Notes: generated by a model from the sequence alone, not told the origin. DNA of 64,000 nt from Opisthocomus hoazin (GCF_030867145.1 NC_134443.1:2232001-2296000); one strand, 5' to 3'; positions 17,501 through 29,865 are shown, counted from the stretch's first letter. Program-made: numbers and translations.

Positions 17501-20500
17501 CAGCCTCAACGAACAGCCAGCGGTTCGAAGAAGCTCACTTCACCTTTGCTCTGACTCCCCAGCAGGTTCAGCAGATCCTCACCTCCCGGTAAGCGAAGCG
17601 GCGTCGCTCTGGATGCCGTGCGAGCGCGTGTGGCTTCCCCGCCGTGGCTGCGTGTTCTTCCCCGGCGGCGCGGGGAGCGGGCGCGGGAGGGAAAACGGGC
17701 AGAGCTGGGGTGAGTGAGCCTGGCTGATGAGGATTCCTCCGTTGGAATCGCAGGAAGGGCTGAATCAGGAAACAGTTTGCGTTTCTCTGCTCCCGTGCAG
17801 TATGTGAGAATAAAATGCCAAGCGGAGTGTAAAAAGGGCAGCTCCTTGGCGGCAGCGGTGCTGTGCTGCCTACAGCCGTTGAGGACCTGCCTCAAAGCCC
17901 GCCGAGTGGAATTATCGTATGGAGGAAAGAAAATCCAGTAATTGGGATAAAAGCGTGCGTGTTCATCCCAGAAGTCAGGAGTGCCCTTCCCCTGTGCCCA
18001 CCGACACGACCGTTTGTTTGCACTGGCGAGTCTGTTGTTGGCGTTACAGCCTTAACACTCAGCAGCAGCAAGAATCTTTGAGGGGGATTTTCTCCTTTTC
18101 CCACCGCGCGCTCTTCCGTTCGATGGGCTGCTGCTTTGTGCCCTCGCTGGGGAGTTCTGCCTGCCGCTGCAGACAGGTCTTACCTGGTTTTGCAGTTCAG
18201 CCGCACTGGTTTTTACAGAGTCACAGCATGGTCATGGCTGGAAGGGCCCTCTGTGGGTCCCCCAGCCCAACCCCCTGCCCAAGCAGGGTCACCCAGAGCA
18301 GGCTGCACAGCACTGCGGCCAGGGGGGCTGGAATATCTCCAGAGAAGGAGACTCCACAGCCCCTCTGGGCAGCCTGGGCCAGGGCTCCGGCACCCTCAGA
18401 GGGAAGAAGTTCTTCCTCGGGTTCAGCTGGAGCTTCCTCTGCTCCAGTTTGTGCCCGTTGCCCCTTGTCCTGTCGCTGGGCACCACTGGACAGAGTCTGG
18501 CCCCGTCCTCCTGACCCCCACCCTGCAGATATTTAGAGGCATTTCTAAGGTCCCCTCTCAGCCTTCTCTTCTCCAGGCTGAACAAGCCCAGCTCCCTCAG
18601 CCTCTCCTCGTAGCAGAGATGCTCCAGTCCCCTCCTCATCCTCGTAGCCCTGCACTGGACTCTCTCCAGTAGCTCCTCATCTTTCTTGAACTGGGGAGCC
18701 CAGCACTGGACCCAGCACTGCAGATGGGGCCTCCCCAGGGCAGAGCAGAGGGGCAGGAGACCCTCCCTCGCTCTGCTGCCCACACTCCTCCTCATGCACC
18801 CTAGGATCCATTGCCCTTCTGGGCACCCAGGGCACGCTGCTGGCTCATGGTCACCCTGTCGTCCCCCAGCACTCCCAGTCCCTCTCCACAGAGCTGCTCT
18901 CCAGCAGGTTCCCCCCAGCCTGTCCTGGTGCCTGGGGTTGTTCCTCCCCAGGTGCAGGACCCTGCCCTTGCCCTGGTTGAACCTCATCAGGTTCCTCTCT
19001 GCCCAGCTCTCCAGTTTTATTGGTAACACAACTACCGTATCGATAGCAATGTAACGTCAGCCAGTGTCGTGCTGTTGTGTTGTAATTCTCCGCCAAGCGC
19101 TGCCGACAGCCTGAGGACCCCCTTTTCTGTTGCAGAGACATCTTACCAGGCGCCAAATGCGATTACACCGTGCAGGTGCAGCTAAGGTAAGGCCGCGTCT
19201 CTGTGCCGAAGCCACGCAGTGCTGTGCCCTGCGCTGTGCGTCGCTGTTCGTTGCTCCCGGATTTTGGTGAATCACGCTTTTGACTCTTGATTTGGTTTGA
19301 AATGGCGTGTCCGTTTGCCCAGAGGAAGTTGTAAATGTTTGGTGCTGCGTTCTGAAGGCTGGCTGCTGCGGGGCAGCGAGCCTCTGATAAACCCTGTCCT
19401 GCAGCTCCACGCCGCGAGGGTCGTCCCGAGCTCGGCGAGGCGGAGGGAGTTGTGCTGGGTGACGCTTCGCCGGCGCAGGCAACACGGCCGTGCACACGAG
19501 TTTTTCTCAATTTTAAGCGTAGTGAAATTTAATCTTTTTCAGAGTTTTGCACGCTTCCATAGGACTCGCTTCTTTCCTTTCTCCATTTCAATTATTTGCC
19601 TTTTTGCAGATTGATTGCAAAAGGCGGAATGAGACGCAGAAACTACATGACCTTAAAAGCTGCGCATTTTTTTAGTATTCACCCAGCTGTTACTTGTGAA
19701 AATGCAAGACACGTTGGAGAGTCGAAAAATACTTGAAAATGCTTCACGGACTGCCCCGTGATTCCTGCTGTCGGTGCCTGGTGAAGTGCCTGCCCACCCT
19801 GTCCTGCGGCACTGAACAGCGGCCGAGGAGGCTCTTGCCCAGCATTCAACCCTGGGCAGGGTTAAAAAGTGTTGAATGGCGATGTCGGGGGCTTGAGCTT
19901 GGCAAAGAGACAGGGAATGACTACCGTACTCTGAGAAAAAAGCGATGAGCAGTGGAGGGCTTCAGCTGTGATACCTGGAAGTCTGAGGAAGAGTGGCTGT
20001 GTGAAACCGAAGGCTTTGATCGAACGCCGAAGAGAGCACGCTGGCTTGCAGGACGGCGTTCTGTTCCAATTCTGGTTTGTGACCAGGTCTCTCTGATCTG
20101 GGGCTTTACGGCCGCGGTCTCCCTGCTGCGCCCGTCTGTTCCGCTCCGGAGCACAGGGCCGTGGAGCGCAGCATCCGGGCGCCCTGTTCCTGAAGCGCGT
20201 CGGAGGCGGGGGCTTGGAAAGCTCTCCTCTGCAGCACACCCCCGCGGGGGGTTCGAAGGCCCGGGTTCAGCCTTTGGGCCTCTTCCTACGCTCTAGACGT
20301 GGGGGATGAAGCAGAGTTTACCAGACAGTCCACCAGGAAGCTTTCAGGCGTCTCCTGGGGTGTCCGGAGCGCATCCCTTCACCGGAAGAAGCGAACCCTT
20401 CCTCAGCAAACTCTGGTGCAGGAGTTGGAGACGATGGCGGGACCATTTCTTCTCTCTCTGCTTCAGCATCATGTTCCCAAGCAAGACAAAGATCAGCTCT

Positions 20501-23500
20501 CAGTTTTATTGTTTTATTTGGCAGGCAGAGGGAGGTTAAGAAACAATAAGATCAGATGTATTTTCCGAGAACGCTGGTGGTGTGCCTTGGCGTGACGTGC
20601 CAGGGCTGGATCTCGCCGCTCCGCGGAGCCGGCCGAGGTCGCAGCCGGGCTCGGGGCTGCGCGGCCGGGCTGCGGGTGCGGCGTGGGGAGGCGTCTCCGG
20701 CGGAGCACCCTCCTCGGAGAGAAAACACAAATCCCAGCGCCCGTTCGGGGCTGCTGGTGCTGACAGTCGGACTCGATGGTCTTCAAGGTCTCTTCCAGCC
20801 TAAGCGATGCTGTGATGAGGGGGGCCAGGGCAGGGTATCGAGGGGTGGAGGATGAGCTGCGCGAGGGGCCGAGCAGCAACCAGCCCGTCCTGCAAGCTTC
20901 ACCATGGCTCAAATACCGCTGTTTAGATCCTCGGGTGCTTGCGCTGGGTGTTGGGGTTCCTTCCGGCTGGCAGGGCTGCAGCGTCTGCGGGTGAAGCTCC
21001 ACGTGCACGCACGCGAGCCTGGGTTGAAGCATCTGACCCCGCGCTGGGAGTTGTGTCGGGGTGGCCGGAGCGCTCGGCAGTCCTGCCCCGTCCCACGGGG
21101 TCTGCTGCCCGTAGCGCTGCCGCCGGGGCTCGCCGCGGGTCGTTTTGCGCGGCGGGGTTAGGTCGGAGAAATAAGGCTTTGCTTTTGAAGCCGTGGTTCT
21201 GGAGCGCGTGGCTCGTCGTCTGGGCTGAGCACAACCAGCCCTGCCCCTGCACGCGAGCGATCGGCGCGAGTCGCTGGCGCTTTCCCGTCTCGCTTCTCGT
21301 CCCGCTTCTGCTGCGTGTAGGGTTTGAGGCACGCCTAGGGCGGTTCAGCTGCGTCGGTGTTTCCCAGCCACTGCTCTGTTCTGCTTGGAAAACGTTTTTC
21401 CCGAGTTAAAGGGAAGTTTGGCTGCCGTTTTTCGCCAGCGTCGCCACTCACTTGCCGGTTTCTCTCTCCCGCTTCTTAGGTTTTGCTTGTGTGAAACCAG
21501 CTGTCCCCAGGAAGATTACTTCCCTCCTAATTTATTTGTCAAGGTCAATGGAAAGCTCTGTCCCCTGCCTGTGAGTAAATCTTTATTTCTTCTTCATATG
21601 CCGTAGAGGAAAGTCTGCCCTTCCACACAGCTGCAGCTCCCGGTGAGGGCAGTGGGAACGCGTTTTCTGGAGATTAAAGTAATGGTGTGGGTGGAGCGCA
21701 GAACGGATTTCAGATTACAGGGCTGGGGTTGGGGGCGAAAGCCGCTCTCTGATTCAGGGAGTGTGGTCTTGAAGTAGAAGATACACAAACTTTGGGCCTG
21801 ATCTTTGTTTTTAACCAGCGGATTGCCGCTCGTGTTCTTGGTGTGCCTCTTGTGACAAGAATCCGATAATAAAAAGGCAGAGTGAAAGCTGAGAGCAGTG
21901 CAATAATGGCACTGCCTTTAGTCTGTCGCCTCGCGGGAAGAGCGGGATGCTGCAGTCACAGCTGGGCGCTGGGTAATGCTGGAAAATATCATGAGAAATA
22001 GCACTCGCCCCCGTTCACAGCCCCAGAAGGGGAGCGAGTCAGGAAAGGAGCCGGAGGTTCGACGGTCTCGGGCCGGCTCCCGGCCGGCTGTCCCGCGCTG
22101 GCCTCGCTCCACGACAGCTGGCACCGCTGGCAGTCAGACCTGCGGAACAGCCTCGCGCGCTCGCGCTTCCAGAGATCTGTGCTTTTTGCCTCGGATATTC
22201 TGCCTGGTTTTGGCCGAGACCATTAGCAACCTGCTTAAAAAAGGAAAAATCGAACCACAGAGAGGCCATTTCTGCCCTCGGGGAGCGGCAAGAGGGAAGT
22301 GCACGTGGCAGGCAAGCTGGCTGAAGGTCCCCCCGCTGCCGCTCGCAGGGAAGGTCGCCTGCGTCCGTCGGTGCAGCTGAGCTGCCGCGACGGGCTGCGC
22401 GCAGCACGGCAGCTCGACGGGGACGCTGGTTTTGTCCTACTTCTGCCTGAACTGGGTGGCTGCTGAGTCGCTCTCCGGCTGCCCAGTGTAACGCGGGGCG
22501 AGGAGCGGAGGGCGCTGCGCATCGCCCTGCGTTACGGCAAAGGGCCGCGTAGCGGGGCGGGTTTCTGACCGAGCTGAGTGCGGGGATAATGAAGCGAAAA
22601 CGAGATCACCGTCAGATTTGTTGCGGGCTGTAAGGTTTCAGCTTCCCAGCCTCGCTGGACCGGGTTGGATTTGGGTTTTCACTCAGCGCCGTTTGCGCAC
22701 AGCGCTTCGCAGAGCGGCAGCTGCGTGGCTGTGGAGAGGCTCCGCGGACGCCGGGACTCCAGCGCGCTCCTCAGCGCCAGGGCAGCAGAGGGAACCTTTC
22801 GTCTCAGTTTCTTGGCGCTGAGGAATAATAATGCACTGCTTTGAGATGTGTAGAGAAACTCAGACACGCTCCGAGGTGCGACACGACCCGTCTGGAGGGG
22901 CGATGTGCCATGAAGAACCTGCTGGCAGCAGGTGCATCACGAGGAGTGGGGGCAGCAGGGCGAGGGAGGGTCTCCTGCCCCTCTGCTCTGCCCTGGGGAG
23001 GCCCCATCTGCAGTGCTGGGTCCAGTGCTGGGCTCCCCACTTCAAGAAAGACGAGGAGCTACTGGAGAGAGTCCAGTGCAGGGCTACGAGGATGAGGAGG
23101 GGACTGGAGCATCTCTCCTGCGAGGAGAGGCTGAGGGAGCTGGGCTTGTTCAGCTTGGAGAAGAGAAGGCTGCGAGGGGACCTTAGAAATGCCGATCAAT
23201 ATCTGCAGGGTGGGGGTCAGGAGGATGGGGCCAGGCTCTTTCCAGTGGTGCCCAGTGACAGGGCAAGGGGCAACGGGCACAAACTGGAGCAGAGGAAGCT
23301 CCAGCTGAACCCGAGGAAGAACTTCTTCCCTCTGAGGGTGACGGAGCCCTGGCCCAGGCTGCCCAGGGAGGCTGTGGAGTCTCCTTCTCTGGAGATATTC
23401 CAACCCCCCTGGCCGCAGTGCTGTGCAGCCTGCTCTGGGTGACCCTGCTTGGGCAGGGGGTTGGGCTGGGTGACCCACAGAGGGCCCTGCCAGCCCCTGC

Positions 23501-26500
23501 TATGCTGGGATTCTGGGATTCTTGTGCGTGGCCTTGCGCCTTGGAGAGAGTTTCTCTTAGGCCAGGTGTCTTTCTTTCCTTGCAGGGTTATCTCCCGCCC
23601 ACGAAAAACGGTGCAGAGCCGAAACGACCCAGCCGCCCCGTCAATATCACTCCGCTGGCACGGCTCTCGGCGACCGTCCCGAACACAATCGTGGTGAACT
23701 GGTCCTCGGAGTTTGGCCGGGTGCGTGGGGTGAAAACCGCTTCCCGTTGCTGCTGTTCCTGCGCTGCCGGTCGTTTGCAGCCTCGGCTCTGCAGTCGAGG
23801 TCGTTTTCGCGGTAGCGCCAAGCGGTGCCGATGCAGGAGAGCCCTCTCCTCTCCGGTGGGTTTCTCTGGCTCTGAGCGGCCTCATCTTTCCCACAGAACT
23901 ACTCCCTGTCAGTGTACCTGGTGAAGCAGCTGACGTCAGTGACGCTGCTGCAGAAGCTGCGAGCCAAGGGCATCCGCAACCCAGACCACTCGCGGGCCCT
24001 CAGTAAGTGCGCCGTGCGCCGGTGCCGCCGTGCGGGGTCTGGGGAGGCAGAGCCGGTCCGAATCGGCGGTGAGCGGGCGCTGCGGGTCAGTGTGTGCCTC
24101 CATGCCTCCCTTCTCGCAAGCCCGAGAGCTTGTTGGGAAGGTGAGGGTTGCAGAGAGCACGGGTGAGTTCTCGGTGGTGCCCCTGAAGAAAGCCCTAGAG
24201 CAGACCGCCCTTCGGGTCGCTGCCCGTCTCCCTTGCGACGCCCGCCAGACGCTCGTCCCGCCAGCAGCAGCGGGAGCGGAGCCATTGCCGCTCGCGCTCA
24301 GGCTGCGCCCCGTTGCCCTCCACCCAAAGGCGTCCCCGGCGCTGGCGCTTTGCAGGCAGCTGGCAGCCCGGTGGGGCAGGGACCGTCCCTCTGCGCGGCG
24401 TGCAGCCACGGGGACGCTGGCCGGAGCTGTTAGTCGTGGCAGTAAGCGTCGCCTGCCTGTAACGGGGACGACGAGAGTCCTGGTGCAGAGCAGAACTGGT
24501 GTCTGTACGTATTTGTGCATGCCACGGAAGGAGGATGCTGACAGGAGACCTTTTTTCCCCTCCTCTTCTTTCAGTCAAAGAGAAACTAACAGCTGATCCC
24601 GACAGTGAGATAGCCACCACGAGCTTACGAGTTTCCCTGATGTGTCCGGTAGGTTTCTACGTTTTTGTTCGTTTTTCTTGGCCCGGCCTTAGCGCCGCGG
24701 AGGGAGACGGGAGCTAACGCTGCCGCAGCCCTGCTGTGGCTGAAAAATCAGCTGCGATTCCAAAACGAAAGCAGAACCGCGTTCTTGCGTGCACAAAAGA
24801 ATTGCTGAGGCCGGGGGCCCGAACTGCCCGCCCCAGCGTGTCTGCTGGTGACCCGATCCGTGCCTGTGCCTTCGCTGTCAGCACGTGCCTGAGGTGGAAG
24901 TGAGCTTTCAAAAAAATAAAGGCAAAAATACCCTCAGGAAGGCTTCTTTCCTCTTGCACAGTATTTCTTCTTTGACATTTAGTTTAACCTCTTGTTAAAC
25001 GTGCTGGGCAGGGGAGAAGAGGGCGCAGACGGGGCGTAACACCGCTGGCGTCACGTGGGCGGCGGGAGGGTTTGCACAGCCCCAACTGGTTTCCTCCTCC
25101 TTGTGCCCCAGCTGGGGAAGATGAGGCTGATCGTGCCCTGCCGAGCCATCACGTGCACCCACCTGCAGTGCTTCGACGCGGCGCTCTACCTCCAGATGAA
25201 CGAGAAGAAGCCCACGTGGACGTGTCCTGTGTGTGATAAGAAGGCCCCGTACGACAACCTGATCATCGACGGGTGAGCGGAGCGGGCGTGACGCAGCCAT
25301 TGGCCTCGATAATGGTTTTCTCCTCAGCCTTACCCTCCGATGCCACCGCATACGGACAAGCTACAGCCTCGAATAACTCAGAATCTGATTTTCATTCCCT
25401 AAACTGCTCTGGTGCTGATCTGGAGAGATTTCTCCCAAAGAACAAGAAGCCTTTGTCAAAATCTTGGCTTCCTTGCCAGCAGTCTCTGCAGAGGCAGGAC
25501 TGAGGGGACCTTCCCGGGGATTGAGCAGAGCCCTCCTGCGCACCCTGAGCAGCCCCGCAGAAACCCAAACTCGCAGGTGGTGCTGGCGCAGGTTCTGGGG
25601 CCGTTCGTCCCTCGCACCCCCTTGGCCCACCTCCTGAGCCCCATCCGTCCCGCGTCGTCGCTGCTGGCCGGGTGTTTACACACGAGGCCCTGGGGCATTC
25701 GCTCTCCCCAGCTTGTGCTCTCGCCCGGCAGGCTCTTCATGGACATCCTCAACTCCTGCACGGACTGCGACGAGATCCAGTTCATGGAGGATGGCTCCTG
25801 GTGCCCCATGAAGCCGAGGAAGGAGAACCCGGAGGTGTGCCAGACGTCTGCGTTCAGTGGGATCGAGGGTACGGGCGCTATGGCCACCAGCTCTTCCGTG
25901 GCCGTCGTGTTTTCCCAAAGCAACGTTTACACTCACAATTTTTACATTTGCAAAGCAAAACTTGGAGCGTTTCGGATCCCACCTGGGAGCTGGTATTTGG
26001 GATCACGCTGACGTACCAGGAGCACGAGAGGCGCTTAGCCCGTCCCGGTGGAGTAGGTGCTAGGAAAAGCAAGGATAGCGCGGGTTCCCCGTGGAACTGC
26101 AGCGTTAACTCCAGGTGGGCTGTGGAGAGCCGACCGCTAGCGTGGGGCTGGTGCTTCTCTTCTGGGACGGGGTGCGCGTTTGCCACGAGCTGTTTGGAAG
26201 TCAGGGCGTGTCGCAGGGCCGTAGCGCTCGGAGGGGCGGTGGCGTTTCGCTCGTCTCCCTTCTGGCAGCTAATGCCACTTGCTGGTTTTCCTCCGCAGCC
26301 AGCGCCCTTTACACCGTGAGCTCCGAGGGCAAGAACTCTTCGGAGGGCAAAAAAAAAGTGGAGGTTATTGATCTCACTCTGGACAGCTCGTCGGACGAGG
26401 AGGAGCCGCCTGCCAAGAAGCAGTGCCCGGTCTCCAGCACGGCGCTTCCGACAGCGGCCGGGCCCAAGGGGTAAGGCAGCGCGGGCCCCCGACCCCCCCT

Positions 26501-28659
26501 TCGCTGGGCTGTGGCTGCTTTTGCTTCGTGCTGGCCGCTGCGGTCGCGGGGAGCAGACCCCAGCCGGCTCCGTGCTGGGAGGGTGACGGAGGGTGACGGA
26601 GCCCTGGCCCAGGCTGCCCAGGGAGGTTGTGGAGTCTCCTTCTCTGGAGATATTCCAGCCCCCCTGGCCGCGGTGCTGTGCCCCCTGCTCTGGGTGACCC
26701 TGCTTGGGCAGGGGGTGGCACTGGGGGACCCCCAGAGGGCCCTACCAGCCCCGACCATTCTGTGATGCTGTGATTCTGCGAGGCGCAGGAGCGGGGGCTG
26801 CTTTTTGCCCCGGGTGTGGTAGCAGCAGGGTTTGGGGGTGGGTTTGCTGACAAACAGCGGAGGAATTCCGCCCGCGGCGCGCCGTGCTGCGTTCGTTAAG
26901 GCCCCGCGGCTCTGCGCTCTCTTGCAGGGTACTGAGCCTCGACCACCAGCCGTCTTCCGTGCTGCGAAGTCCTCCCATGGCGGCTCTCGGCAGCGACTAT
27001 CTCTCCAGCCTCCCCGTCCCCGACTACCACCCGTCCTACCCGCTGCCCTCAGAGCTCCAAGGTACCGCCCGGCGCCGCTGGCAGCGGTCACGAAACGCGC
27101 GCAGCTGCCGCCGTTACCCAGACCGAGCGGCTGGCCAGACCGGCCGGGGCCCCGGAGCGGCGTGCGGGGGCCTTTGGGTCCTTGGCCTGGCAGCCGCTGC
27201 AGCTCCAAGCGGGTGTCTCGGGGTGACTGAGTCCCCCCTGGCCCAGCGCAGAGGAGGGGATGCTCAAGTGCCGCCCTGCCGCGGCACGGCGTTTCCCCAG
27301 GGGCCGGTGGGCGAGACCCCGACCGGCAGCGAGGGAGACTCTGGCTCCGCGCCCGCGCCGGGCACCACTGCCGTCCGGCGGCGTTCGGTCGGTCGGGACC
27401 CCGAGGCAGCTCGTGCAGAGCGGCTGCGGGCGCGGTGGTGTCGCGGGGCCGGGGCCGTTTGCTGAGCTTTGCTGGGATGGCGTCTGGGGCCGGGCCCACG
27501 GCGGCTCCGGGGAAGCGGGATTTCCCTCGCCCCGTGCTGGGCCATTGCCAGGCACGGGGTTACGGAGCGGGGCGGGCGCGGCGCTGGAGCTGCCGCCAGC
27601 GTGGGGTCCGGGGCCTGGCAGCAGCCGGCGCCCGGCTGCGTCTGTCTCCGCGTCCGCGCGGCTCGGCCTCGCTCCCTGCCAGCAGCTTGGTTACCGTCCA
27701 GAGGTTTATTTTTCCCCTCTTTATTTTTCTAGGTCTGGATTTGTTTTCCTTCCTTCAGAGTGAAAACCAGGTACGTTTGGTTCGGGATTTTTGTTTTCAT
27801 TTTTCTTTTCTCCTTGCCAAATCTGCAGGCTGGTGAACGTAGCCCTCTTCACTCAGCCTTCCTCCTCCTCCATCCTCTGCGGGTGCTGCTGCAGGGCGGG
27901 GGTGGGGGTGCTGGCTTTGCGCTTCCCCGGGCATCGCCTGGCACCGCAGGGAGCTGCTTTCTCTGCCCTGCGGCTGCCAGAGACCCCGCTGCCCCACGCC
28001 GCTCTCCTCCCACCACTGCCCGGAGCCTGGGAGCTGCCCGGGGCGGGCGCTGGGAGCATTCCACTTCTCCCAGGCGGAATCCCAGAACGCGGAGGGATTC
28101 GGTGCCGGGCGCCGGGGCTGACTTGTCCTGGCTGCGGTGTGCGGGGCCGGCTCAGCGTAGGGCCCAGACCCGCGTGGCTTCCCGGGGCGGTCGCCGTGGG
28201 CTCCGTCGTCTTCCTCCGCGCTGGGCTTCTCGCTGCGGCCGCACGTCTCGTTCTTCGCTCGCCTCCGAAGCCCACGCTGCTGCGGGCAGAGGCAGCGGGT
28301 GCTGGTGGTTCAGGGCCGGTCTGGGTAAACTGGGGAGCACTGGGAGGGATCCCGGCACGAGCCGCCCGCTGCGGAGGGCTTGGGGGCTGACGGGGGCTTC
28401 CCTTCGCTCGCAGCATTTCGGCCCCTCCGTCATCACCTCCCTGGACGAGCAGGACGCGCTCGGCCACTTCTTCCCATACCGCGGCGCGGCGGGGCCCTTC
28501 CTGAGCATGAACCCGCTGGGCCCCGCCATGGCAGCAGCGCAGGGCGCCGGCAGCCCGGCCGCTGGCCGCGTCAGCAGCATCGTCTCGGCCGGCGCGCTGC
28601 GGGAGAGCCGCGGCGGGGCCGTGGGCAGCGGCCGCCCCGACGTCATTTCCCTGGACTGA
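8520..28659 (+). CDS. PIAS3: PIAS3, E3 SUMO-protein ligase, complete
   Basis: Fourteen exons join to 637 residues: 8520-8543, 13420-13879, 17504-17588, 19136-19186, 21480-21570, 23586-23720, 23897-24002, 24575-24648, 25112-25272, 25732-25868, 26299-26470, 26928-27061, 27733-27770 and 28414-28659. The protein is a nuclear SUMO E3 ligase and inhibitor of STAT3 signalling. A SAP DNA-binding domain lies at about 11-45 ([20 protein letters not shown]). The PINIT-domain core at 255-259 reads PVNIT. The SP-RING at about 340-396 keeps C357, H359, C380 and C383. A SUMO-interacting motif [15 protein letters not shown] lies at 462-476. The C-terminus ends [29 protein letters not shown] and LDLFSFLQ fit PIAS3 rather than PIAS1, 2 or 4. 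Human PIAS3 has 628 residues as I recall. The first exon codes only MAEAAELK. The large introns carry CR1 fragments. Confidence 0.97.
8620..9480 (+). repeat. G-rich minisatellite at the start of PIAS3 intron 1
   Basis: Degenerate tandem repeats of about 18 bp (ggggctgagggggtctgt) sit within longer irregular units that include ttctgggatctggtagcgta, near 8780, 8985 and 9090. The plus, RNA-like strand is strongly G-rich and the array starts about 80 bp after the first exon. From 9480 to about 10075 the intron remains G-rich but without a clear period. Confidence 0.85.
14190..14395 (-). mobile_element. Old CR1 LINE fragment in PIAS3 intron 2
   Basis: The segment resembles, in antisense, the 3' part of avian CR1: phrases equivalent to CR1 cagcttaaagccatcgcccc and cgtcctgtcgctgcaggccc occur in the right order. 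It is more diverged than the other copies in the window and belongs to another CR1 subfamily. The ends are approximate. Confidence 0.6.
16003..16062. repeat. AT-rich simple repeat in PIAS3 intron 2
   Basis: Short run of TA/TAT/TGTA motifs, unusually AT-rich for this window. It lies in a generally AT-richer stretch of the intron (about 15600-16080) in which I see no exon. Confidence 0.7.
18217..19015 (-). mobile_element. CR1 LINE, 5'-truncated, antisense in PIAS3 intron 3
   Basis: The minus strand reads as the C-terminal part of CR1 ORF2 (beginning near [18 protein letters not shown], then [19 protein letters not shown]) followed by the short CR1 3' end. The ORF2 frame is open through almost the whole fragment, with no stop across about 246 codons. 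It is one of seven closely similar copies in the window. 5' truncation is normal for CR1. The proximal edge lies about 120 bp from PIAS3 exon 4. Confidence 0.93.
20755..20818 (+). mobile_element. Short CR1 3'-end fragment in PIAS3 intron 4
   Basis: About 60 bp matching the extreme CR1 3' end: the phrase ggactcgatggtcttcaagg is followed by ttccagcctaagcgatgctgtgat, with the terminal tgtgat motif. It is diverged and short, so the subfamily is not assignable. Confidence 0.6.
22930..23522 (+). mobile_element. CR1 LINE, 5'-truncated, sense in PIAS3 intron 5
   Basis: Sense copy of the same CR1 family as at 18217-19015. It covers the ORF2 C-terminus ([19 protein letters not shown], then [20 protein letters not shown]) and ends in the typical ggattctgggattct tail of repeated 8-bp motifs. 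It ends about 60 bp before the exon 6 acceptor at 23585. Together with the antisense copy it forms an inverted repeat around exons 4 and 5. Confidence 0.94.
26583..26777 (+). mobile_element. Short CR1 3' end in PIAS3 intron 11
   Basis: Only the last approximately 195 bp of CR1 are present, from gtgacggagccctggcccag to the tail with tgtgatgctgtgattct. Sense orientation. It sits between exon 11 (donor at 26471) and exon 12 and belongs to the same young-looking family as the longer copies. Confidence 0.92.
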
Positions 28660-29578
28660 GCCTGCGGGCAGGTTCCGCATCGCCGCCTTCGGCTCCGCGT
28701 CACCGGCCGGGGCTGGGGGCACCCGGCCCAGAGCCGCTCGCGTTTGGGGGTCGCCCCCCACGCAGCCGCTGCCCCCGGCCTCCTCCCAGCGTGGGGGGCT
28801 GCGGGCGGGGGGCCGCGGAGTCCCGAGGGCCTTGACCGAAGCGTTTGGAACCCATTTGTGTTCTGTGGGCGTCCGCTGCCGCGAGCGGGGAGCTGAGGAG
28901 GAGCAGCGCGACCAACGCGGAGCCCCCCAGACCCCCCCGGACCCTCGCAAGTTGGGTGGGGGGCTGCGCCCGAGCCCCCCTGGGAATTGCTCCTCGCTTC
29001 TGAGGGCAGCCGGTGGCAGGGGGAGCGCAGGGCGGCGTTGGCAGAGCCCGGGGTGCCGCAGGGGTGCCCCGAGCCTCCCGCCTGTCCTGCCGGCGCTGGC
29101 GCCCGCGTAGCTGCGCCGCGTTTTCTGCCACGGATGGAGATTTGTTCTCCCCCCGCCCGCCCCGTACAGAGAGGACGCAGAGCAGAGGAGCGATATTCTC
29201 AGCTGCAGCTTTTGTACATGGAGAACTCCAAAGACGTCCCCGGCTCTGTGCCGGCGCCGGGACCCCGTGAAGGCCGTGGCGTCCCCGGGCCGGCGCGTCG
29301 CCCCTTGCACAGATTATTTATGTATTTAAGCGTACGCTTTGGTCTGTAACCTCGCCCGTGCGGTGCCCGCCGCGGCTCGGCTCGGCTCCCCGGCCCTGCA
29401 GCCGCCAGCACGCGGGGCCCCGCGGCGCGCGCCCGCAGCTCGCACATGTAGCACGCGAGTTTTAGCACCTTTTTCCACGGCTCCCGCCCTGCCCTGCGAG
29501 GCGGTGCCAGGGGAGCAGCGCCCGGGCTTCGGCCTGGGCCGTTCCCCGCTCTTGTAACCGCGGTCAGTCCGTCGATGC

Positions 29579-29584
29579 AATAAA
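29579..29584 (+). terminator. PIAS3 poly(A) signal (AATAAA)
   Basis: A canonical AATAAA lies 920 bp downstream of the PIAS3 stop codon, followed by GT-rich DNA. The 3' UTR (28660 to about 29600) is GC-rich and contains no coding exon that I can support. It includes an AT-rich island at about 29308-29335. Confidence 0.8.
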
Positions 29585-29754
29585 GCCGTTCAATCCCGAG
29601 GCTCTGCCGGTGGGGATCTGCGCCGGGGCAGTGGGGGCAAGAGTTGGGGGCCGGGGTCGCGGCCGTGGCTCTGGAGGGGTTCGGGCTCCCCGCCATCCCC
29701 TGCCGGAGGGGTTTGGGCGCAGCGGGGCACCGGGCCGGCTCGCCACGGGCTCTG

Positions 29755-29865
29755 CTCCGCGTCCCCTCGCGCTGCACCGTGTCCCCTCGCGCTGCGCCGC
29801 GTCCCCTCGCACTGCGCCGCGTCCCCTCGCACTGCGCCGTGTCCCCTCGCTCTGCGCCTCGTCCC
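29755..29865. repeat. Approximately 20-bp tandem repeat between PIAS3 and NUDT17
   Basis: Five to six copies of a unit of the type gcgtcccctcgcactgcgcc with few differences. It lies between the PIAS3 poly(A) signal and the NUDT17 stop codon, so it would be transcribed in the NUDT17 3' UTR if that transcript extends this far. Confidence 0.85.

Noticed and set aside
18289-19029. 246-codon minus-strand frame as a host gene
   Set aside because: The sequence is the C-terminal part of CR1 ORF2 ([19 protein letters not shown] and following). It is a LINE remnant, not a host gene.
22831-23442. 203-codon plus-strand frame as a host gene
   Set aside because: Same CR1 ORF2 remnant in sense orientation inside PIAS3 intron 5.
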